Source: VGJV01 sp964646415 (GTDB lineage: Bacteria; Patescibacteriota; Minisyncoccia; UBA6257; 2-01-FULL-56-20). From it: DNA of 12,357 bases. The stretch spans positions 1-12,357 of the forward strand of contig CAZYEL010000024.1 of NCBI GenBank assembly GCA_964646415.1, read 5' to 3'. Below, piece after piece: positions 6,450 to 10,829 of the stretch. The notes under the pieces were generated by a model. It saw only the letters and a list, made by a program, of their open reading frames with translations. It had not been told where the DNA came from and made no database searches. Position 1 is the stretch's first letter. The number at the start of each line of letters is the position of its first letter. Position numbers and translations under genes: made by a program.

Positions 6450-6944
6450 ATGATCATCAAACAACACAGCAAGCTCTTTAACTTGAAAATTCCCAAGGCG
6501 TTGAAAATCGTCTACGTTCATGGCAAAGGCCTCGGAATTTTTGCGAAGAAAAGTTTTCGCAAGGGTGAAACGGTCATCTATTTCAAAGCCGATATCGTTC
6601 CCCGTTCCAAAGCCAGTCCTGAAGCCGTTCAGATAAACGAGGCGGAATGCTTCGATACCAAGTGGCTCGTCCCCGAAGCTTTTATCAATCACAGCTGCGC
6701 TCCCAACGCAAAGTTAGATGTGGAAGGGTATCGCTACGTCGCGATTCGAGATATCCGCAAGAACGAGGAAATTACTTTCGATTACTGCGCCACGGAGTGG
6801 GACTTCAAAGGCGAGGGATTTGCATGTCGCTGCGGAACCAGAAAATGTTATGGCACCATCCGGGGCCTTAAGCATCTCTCGAAGCAACAACAGGAAAAAC
6901 TAGAACCACTACTCCTGCCATTCCTCCTCAAAAAAATAAAGTAA
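6450..6944 (+). CDS. SET-domain protein with post-SET cysteine motif (putative protein lysine methyltransferase)
   Basis: 164 residues, a stand-alone SET protein. HGKGLGIFAKKSFRKGE (about 24-40) is the first SET motif, which contacts S-adenosylmethionine. FINHSCAPNAKL (78-89) holds the NHSC-x-PN signature, and EEITFDY (106-112) the second conserved tyrosine motif. A post-SET segment follows with C126, C128 and C133 (CxCGTRxCYGTIRG), which in the family binds zinc together with the NHSC cysteine. The set of catalytic elements seems complete. The substrate is unknown; ribosomal or other basic proteins are possible targets. I chose the ATG at 6450, because the frame upstream runs through tRNA-Leu. 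It has no Shine-Dalgarno sequence and begins 8 nt after the tRNA CCA, so it is probably co-transcribed with the tRNA and translated from a very short leader. Confidence 0.85.
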   Translation: MIIKQHSKLFNLKIPKALKIVYVHGKGLGIFAKKSFRKGETVIYFKADIVPRSKASPEAVQINEAECFDTKWLVPEAFINHSCAPNAKLDVEGYRYVAIRDIRKNEEITFDYCATEWDFKGEGFACRCGTRKCYGTIRGLKHLSKQQQEKLEPLLLPFLLKKIK

Positions 6945-7046
6945 CATTCTACCCCTCCTCGGCGGCAGAAACAGTGTCAGGTACCCTTCCTTGGCTTGAT
7001 GAGAATAATTATTAGGAAAATGTGCGAACGATGTCAAGCAAAAGGG

Positions 7047-9431
7047 CTACCTCTCGAACAAATTCGGAACCTGGAGCACCTCAAGGAGCGAACGTGCCGC
7101 TTCAAGTAAAGCAGCGAGTTGCCGCTGGTTACTTTGCAATAACGACGTGGATGCGTTCCCCCCACTATAACTGCTGCATCCCGCCGTGGTCGCAGTATCT
7201 CCTTCTTTTGCGGAAAGCGTCATCTCGCTGTTGCAATACACCTGACGGCTCGAAGAGTCGTTGTACATATAGTGACATCCTGTTCCAAGAAGCCCGAGAA
7301 GCGCATTACTGCAAGACCCCGCCCCCGGGCTACTCCCTCCCAGAGGCACGCACGAAGTTCCGTTGAAGTATTGCCCGCTCGTACATGCCGCGGCAGATGC
7401 GCATTTCGCAGGGTCGGGCATGCCGAAATCCGTACTCGCGGAATTGCCCGCGCCCGACAACCACACGTTCGCGCCCGAAGGCGTACTCGCGCACGATTGT
7501 TGCAACTGCGCTATTCTCGCAGAATCGGCGTCTGCGCGAATCCATGACTGCAACCCCAGCGAGTTCCAAACTTGCTGCTTCTGCCCCGCAGGAGTAGAAC
7601 CGCTCGCATAGGAGGTGCTAGAGCCGGTGCACCCCTGCGTCACCGCCGCGTCGCCATTCTTCGCAGAAAGACTCATCTCCCCGTTGCAATAAATCGGCTG
7701 CCCCGCGGAATCGCTGTACATATAGTGGCACCCCGAGCCTAAAAGTCCGGCAAGTGCAGTGCCGCAGGAACCGCTATACGTGGTCCCGCTCGTAGAGCCA
7801 CTGCCGGACGAAGAAGTGCTTGTATTTGAGGTAGAAGTTTGCCCGCCTCCGGAAGACGTGGTGCCTGAGGTACCAGTGGAAGACGTGCCGGTGGAAGCGG
7901 TGCTTGTCGCTGTAGTCCATCCGCCGCCCGAGCACCCCGTGGGCCAGCCATTATTGTCCCACGTCGGCCACTGGCCCGAAGGACACGCCGTCACCACACT
8001 CGACGGCCTTGTACCCGACACGCATGAACCCCCGATCGCATTGCCATGAATCACCCACTGCATCGCCCGGTATTGCGTAGCGTACTGGCCGCACCCTCCC
8101 GAGGGCTCCCCAAATCGGGGAGTGAACGCAACATATGCGGTAGTGTTTCCGCTCGAAACGTCATCCGCCGGGCAACTCTCCGCTTTGTAATTTGTGCCGT
8201 TGGTGAGATAACTCGGGTAGGTGTAGTCGCACGCGCGGGAAGCATTCAACTGGCAATACCGTTTCCCTTGGCTGTCCCACCGGCTATAGGCAAACCCCGG
8301 GCAGGAATTGGCATCGCCCGCATATGAAGTGGAACCGCTGCAGCCGGAGATTGACCAACTCGCACAGGAAAGAGTGCCGCCGTTCACGTCCCGATAATTT
8401 TGCATTGCGGGGTCAAAACATGTGCCGCTTGCATCCATCGCATGCCATCCCTCTCCGTACCGCGCACACCCGCCGCTCGCGACGGCCGTGGTCGAAGTCG
8501 CCGCGCCCGCGGGGCACGAGGGAACACCTGCATTCGGCAAGGCAGAGTCGCTCGGATTGATGTAATCATATTGAGTTGCCGCAGGGCATGACGCCGCGAT
8601 GTCCGCAAGCCGCGCGTCGATTGCCGCCTGCGGCACGTTCGGTCCCACAAGCGAGGAACCTCCTCTCCCCCACGCGACACGCCGCCAGCCCGCCGTGCCG
8701 ACCGTTGAAGTTGCAAGTGTTGCGGTTGAAGTCGCAATCACCGTTCCCCGCGGCACACACGTGTAATAGGTGCCACACGCTGCGGACGAATAAGATGCCA
8801 CACGATCCTCATTGCTCCCACACGCCGCCACCGTAGGAAGCGCGGGACAAATTACTTGCTGCATGGACGGAGAAGTGGTAGCTATCACCGTAGTCGTAGC
8901 TGTCGTTACCGGAAAAACAACCGTCGACGTAGCAAGAGGCAAGGGAGTAGGCAAGGGAGCGGGGACAACAATCGGCGCGGGCAACCCCCTGCCGAACACC
9001 AACTCATAAAATTCTTTCACCCGCACGTCGTTCGTGCTCCCGCCGTATCGCTCCTGGAATTTGCGGATTGCTTTCTTGGTAAGGTCTCCATAATATCCCG
9101 TCACTCGCCCCTCCGGATACACGTCGGGAAAATCCTTCAAAAACATCTGCACCTCTCGTGCGTTCGGGAGCACCGAAGGCACTTCCTGCAAAAGCGTCCC
9201 GCTCTGCGGCACGGCAATGTTAGCCGCCCTCGCCGCCCGAAGCTCGGCGCGCGTGGCATCAAGCTCCGACTTGAGATCGCCAACCGCAGTCCGCAAAGAT
9301 TTGAGTCCCGCGCGAAGCTCCCGAATTGCCGCCTGCACGTCGTTATCCGGCGCGCTTGTTTGCGCAAACACCACGGGCACAAAAAGAAGAAAAGTGCCAA
9401 GAAGCACGGCTCCCCGAATGTTTCGTGTCAT
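7047..9431 (-). CDS. large secreted Cys-rich surface protein with peptidoglycan-binding-like domain
   Basis: About 794 residues from the ATG at 9431. A signal peptide occupies residues 1-23 (basic start, LLGTFLLFVPVVFA, likely cut before QTS). A predicted coiled coil follows (about 31-71). Then comes a peptidoglycan-binding-like domain (about 91-130, VQMFLKDFPDVYPEGRVTGYYG, ending KKAIRKFQERYG). A Pro/Thr-rich spacer follows, then a Cys-rich middle with repeated C...WD..G...C units. A Ser/Thr/Gly linker spans about 505-555. Two copies of a 46-residue Cys module lie at 556-601 and 707-752, and an amphipathic helical tail ends the protein. It is probably exported and bound to the wall, with disulfides. 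The function is unknown; a role in contact with host cells is possible in this lineage but not shown. The start at 9431 is preferred over 9446 because the -10 box overlaps the latter. The gene converges on the SET gene. Confidence 0.85.
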   Translation of the reverse strand: MTRNIRGAVLLGTFLLFVPVVFAQTSAPDNDVQAAIRELRAGLKSLRTAVGDLKSELDATRAELRAARAANIAVPQSGTLLQEVPSVLPNAREVQMFLKDFPDVYPEGRVTGYYGDLTKKAIRKFQERYGGSTNDVRVKEFYELVFGRGLPAPIVVPAPLPTPLPLATSTVVFPVTTATTTVIATTSPSMQQVICPALPTVAACGSNEDRVASYSSAACGTYYTCVPRGTVIATSTATLATSTVGTAGWRRVAWGRGGSSLVGPNVPQAAIDARLADIAASCPAATQYDYINPSDSALPNAGVPSCPAGAATSTTAVASGGCARYGEGWHAMDASGTCFDPAMQNYRDVNGGTLSCASWSISGCSGSTSYAGDANSCPGFAYSRWDSQGKRYCQLNASRACDYTYPSYLTNGTNYKAESCPADDVSSGNTTAYVAFTPRFGEPSGGCGQYATQYRAMQWVIHGNAIGGSCVSGTRPSSVVTACPSGQWPTWDNNGWPTGCSGGGWTTATSTASTGTSSTGTSGTTSSGGGQTSTSNTSTSSSGSGSTSGTTYSGSCGTALAGLLGSGCHYMYSDSAGQPIYCNGEMSLSAKNGDAAVTQGCTGSSTSYASGSTPAGQKQQVWNSLGLQSWIRADADSARIAQLQQSCASTPSGANVWLSGAGNSASTDFGMPDPAKCASAAACTSGQYFNGTSCVPLGGSSPGAGSCSNALLGLLGTGCHYMYNDSSSRQVYCNSEMTLSAKEGDTATTAGCSSYSGGNASTSLLQSNQRQLAALLEAARSLLEVLQVPNLFER
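7176..7766 (-). repeat. duplicated 46-residue cysteine module in the surface protein
   Basis: Module 1 is at 7629-7766 and module 2 at 7176-7313, each 138 nt. Both follow the pattern C, then GLLGxGCHYMYxDS, then YCNxEM, LSAK, GD and a final GC. They match at about 30 of 46 residues by eye, including all four cysteines. The segment between the modules (about 105 residues) is not duplicated. Confidence 0.85.
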
Positions 9432-9444
9432 ATCGTTACCTTTC

Positions 9445-9472
9445 ATTGTACGCCCATGCTACGTGCGCTCAA
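9445..9472 (-). promoter_or_regulatory. promoter of the surface protein gene
   Basis: On the minus strand TTGAGC (9472-9467), a 16-bp spacer and TACAAT (9450-9445). The -10 box covers the first two bases of the upstream ATG (9446-9444), so translation more likely starts at the ATG at 9431. With transcription start near 9438 the leader is about 7 nt. A possible Shine-Dalgarno AAAGG (9443-9439) would count only if transcription starts a few bases earlier. Confidence 0.45.
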
Positions 9473-9473
9473 C

Positions 9474-9660
9474 TGTAGTTGCGCACACCACTCCCTTCAC
9501 CACATAATGTTTCTGTCATCCCTCGCCTGCCTGCCGGCAGGCAGGCGTACGCGGGGATCCAGGCCCTGGATTCCCGCTTCCGCGGGAATGACCACACGCA
9601 CGTATGTAATCAGGGGATATGCAGGTAGTTGTCCATGGCAATCCCCTCACCACACAATGT
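9474..9660 (+). repeat. pair of 37-bp imperfect direct repeats
   Basis: Copies at 9474-9510 and 9624-9660 have equal length and match at about 28 of 37 positions. Both hold GTAGTTG near the start and end in a TCACCACA-(T/C)-AATGT block. A third partial copy (GTAGTTGTCCACAC) starts near 9724. The REP-like palindrome lies between the two full copies. No coding frame supports them. Confidence 0.6.
9515..9592. repeat. REP/dRS3-like palindromic repeat element with nested 24-bp palindrome
   Basis: The ends are GTCAT and ATGAC, and the centre is ATCCAGG-C-CCTGGAT. The right half holds ATTCCC-GCTTCCGC-GGGAAT, which has the form of the neisserial dRS3 repeat. The left half is ATCCC...GGGGAT, interrupted by a perfect 24-bp palindrome at 9524-9547 built on CCTGCC/GGCAGG. 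The whole can form a two-armed cruciform. Repeats of this type are spread through many bacterial genomes between genes. Confidence 0.75.
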
Positions 9661-9763
9661 CGAGAATTTGAGTAGGTACTACCTCAACGAAAACTCTGCA
9701 TTATGTCGTGGAGGGACAGGTTCGTAGTTGTCCACACGCCCTGCCGCCGTAACAAATATATAG

Positions 9764-9800
9764 CCCGTAAAGTAAAATTGCACTGTTGTTTTACCACGGG
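9764..9800. other. imperfect hairpin in the intergenic region
   Basis: CCCGT pairs with ACGGG, and GTAAAA pairs with TTTTAC inside it, with a 3-to-1 internal loop and an 11-nt terminal loop. It lies about 290 nt upstream of the surface protein promoter, with no U tract. The role is unknown. Confidence 0.4.
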
Positions 9801-9810
9801 CCGCTAGAAA

Positions 9811-9866
9811 TGCTGGCGGCGCCGCGTGTGATGCGGCTTGCCGCATTTTACGCGGTGCCGGCGGCA
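9811..9866. other. long hairpin ending in a tRNA remnant
   Basis: Three helices stack in line. TGCTGGC pairs with GGCGGCA (one mismatch, one wobble), GGCGCCGCGT pairs with ACGCGGTGCC (one G-T), and ATGCGGC pairs with GCCGCAT around TT. The right arm overlaps the decayed tRNA acceptor. The AAA/TTT sides are short and there is no U tract, so a normal terminator is unlikely. Confidence 0.5.
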
Positions 9867-9885
9867 GGAATCAAACCTGCGACCC
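9856..9885 (-). pseudogene. decayed tRNA 3' end (T arm and acceptor)
   Basis: The minus strand reads GGGTC, a perfect T stem GCAGG/CCTGC, then CGCCGGC-A followed by CCG in place of CCA. The T loop is TTTGATT, so the invariant C56 is changed. No matching 5' acceptor (GCCGGCG), D arm or anticodon arm occurs upstream, where tRNA-Met begins only 21 nt away. I take it as the 3' part of a lost tRNA gene, of the kind left by integration or recombination. Confidence 0.6.
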
Positions 9886-9906
9886 TTCTCACATCTTCTT
9901 AACTAA

Positions 9907-9981
9907 TGGTGCCAGGGGTGGGGATCGAACCCACAACCTTGCGCTTATGAAACGCGCGCTCCACCATTGAGCTACCCTGGC
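9907..9981 (-). tRNA. tRNA-Met (anticodon CAT, non-initiator)
   Basis: The acceptor GCCAGGG pairs perfectly with CCCTGGC, so it is not an initiator. The D stem is GCTC/GAGC and the anticodon loop TTCATAA gives CAT. The T arm is GTGGG-TTCGATC-CCCAC. CCA is encoded at 9907-9909. The anticodon stem CGCGT/GCGCA has a C27-A43 mismatch and a wobble. It could be elongator tRNA-Met or, after lysidine modification, tRNA-Ile2; the sequence alone does not settle this. Its 5' end overlaps the upstream coding sequence by 10 nt. Confidence 0.9.
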
Positions 9982-10670
9982 ATTTTGCGGTCACATAGTT
10001 TATACACCAAACCTCTCATCAAGCCAAGAATACGATATTGCAAATCAGAACTCTTTGGGATGGTGAGTGCTAAAGTGCCGAGAAAACTATGATAATTTTC
10101 ATACACTTTCTGCGTTTTTGCTTTTATGAACGTTGTCTTCTCAAACTGCGCCAAAGGCACTCCTAAAAGTTTCGACCATTGCTTTTTTACAACCCTTTCT
10201 CGCTTCCTGTGAGCTTCATTAATCATTACACGATATCTGATATGCGAACGCCGAATCTTGAACGCACATTCCACCCAGACAATAAATAATATGACAATCG
10301 AGGGATTCGAGTTGGTGAAGCGAACACTGTTTCCAACTTTCGTGCCCTCCCCAAGATGCAACCCTAATCCAAGAAGGAAGATGTCGCGCCTCAATAGTTT
10401 CCCTAAAACCCTCAACCCATCCTCCTCATAAGTCCGAATTTTCATCAGCCTCCTCTGTTTCTGGATATGAGCCCCTTTCAAACGACCCGCGTGGCCAGCC
10501 GCGATTTGATTGTGACGAAGTTTCCCAACCTGTTCTTGAGTAAGGGAAACATCCCTGCACCACAAGCTTGCGGTGCTTTTTGAAACTCCCAGAGCGCGAC
10601 TTATATCTCGTACACTCGAACCATTACGACGCATTATAAGAGCCTTCAATCGTAAAACAGATTTAGCCAT
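9972..10670 (-). CDS. HTH protein with LAGLIDADG-like domain (homing-endonuclease-like)
   Basis: 232 residues. The N-terminal helix-turn-helix lies at about 15-40 (SSVRDISRALGVSKSTASLW), resembling resolvase or MerR-type HTH. A basic linker follows, then a single LAGLIDADG-like unit starting at FLLGLGLHLGEG (98-109) and continuing VRFTNSNPSIVILF. The pattern (GxxLGEGTK, then FTNSNP) is typical of HTH/homing-like proteins common in Patescibacteria. Whether it still cuts DNA is unknown; the acidic residue expected for metal binding could be Glu108. The gene is visibly AT-richer than its neighbours, which suggests transfer. Its TAG stop is formed by bases 8-10 of tRNA-Met, so the coding region overlaps the tRNA by 10 nt. 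It diverges from tRNA-fMet. Confidence 0.75.
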   Translation of the reverse strand: MAKSVLRLKALIMRRNGSSVRDISRALGVSKSTASLWCRDVSLTQEQVGKLRHNQIAAGHAGRLKGAHIQKQRRLMKIRTYEEDGLRVLGKLLRRDIFLLGLGLHLGEGTKVGNSVRFTNSNPSIVILFIVWVECAFKIRRSHIRYRVMINEAHRKRERVVKKQWSKLLGVPLAQFEKTTFIKAKTQKVYENYHSFLGTLALTIPKSSDLQYRILGLMRGLVYKLCDRKMPG

Positions 10671-10685
10671 GATAATATATGTATT

Positions 10686-10694
10686 ACTATACCA
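10686..10694 (-). promoter_or_regulatory. possible extended -10 of the HTH gene
   Basis: The minus strand reads TGG-TATAGT, an extended -10, with a predicted start near 10679 and a leader of about 9 nt before the ATG at 10670. No clear -35 is present, and the leader has no Shine-Dalgarno sequence. Confidence 0.35.
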
Positions 10695-10718
10695 TAGGTT
10701 CTTACTTATGGATATACT

Positions 10719-10746
10719 TTGACAATCCCGCTTTTTTCCTTAGAAT
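10719..10746 (+). promoter_or_regulatory. tRNA-fMet/murD promoter
   Basis: A consensus TTGACA (10719-10724), a 16-bp spacer rich in T, and TAGAAT (10741-10746). The predicted start is near 10753, within a base or two of the mature tRNA 5' end at 10752, so the primary transcript may need little or no 5' trimming. Confidence 0.75.
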
Positions 10747-10751
10747 ACCAG

Positions 10752-10826
10752 CGCGGGGTGGAGCAGCTCGGTCAGCTCGTCAGGCCCATAACCTGAAGGT
10801 CGCCGGTTCAAATCCGGCCCCCGCAA
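10752..10826 (+). tRNA. initiator tRNA-fMet (CAT) with C33
   Basis: The acceptor CGCGGGG against CCCCGCA leaves the C1-A72 mismatch that marks bacterial initiators. The D stem is GAGC/GCTC, the anticodon stem TCAGG/CCTGA, and the T arm GCCGG-TTCAAAT-CCGGC. The loop reads CCCATAA. The anticodon is CAT, but position 33 is C where nearly all tRNAs have U. The three G-C pairs normally found at 29-31/39-41 are reduced to two, with A29-U41. CCA is not encoded, because CAC follows. murD begins 3 nt later. Confidence 0.95.
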
Positions 10827-10829
10827 CAC

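Noticed and set aside
9856..9906. 3' end of a tmRNA (ssrA)
   Set aside because: The T arm and acceptor end are suggestive, but tRNA-Met begins only 21 nt upstream, leaving no room for the mRNA-like part and tag frame on that side.
9907..9981. Opal-suppressor reading of tRNA-Met (anticodon TCA) by shifting the anticodon arm one base
   Set aside because: It needs base 26 to be absent, leaves a G-A closing pair and a pyrimidine at 37. The standard fold gives the usual Met loop TTCATAA, and UGA is used as stop here.
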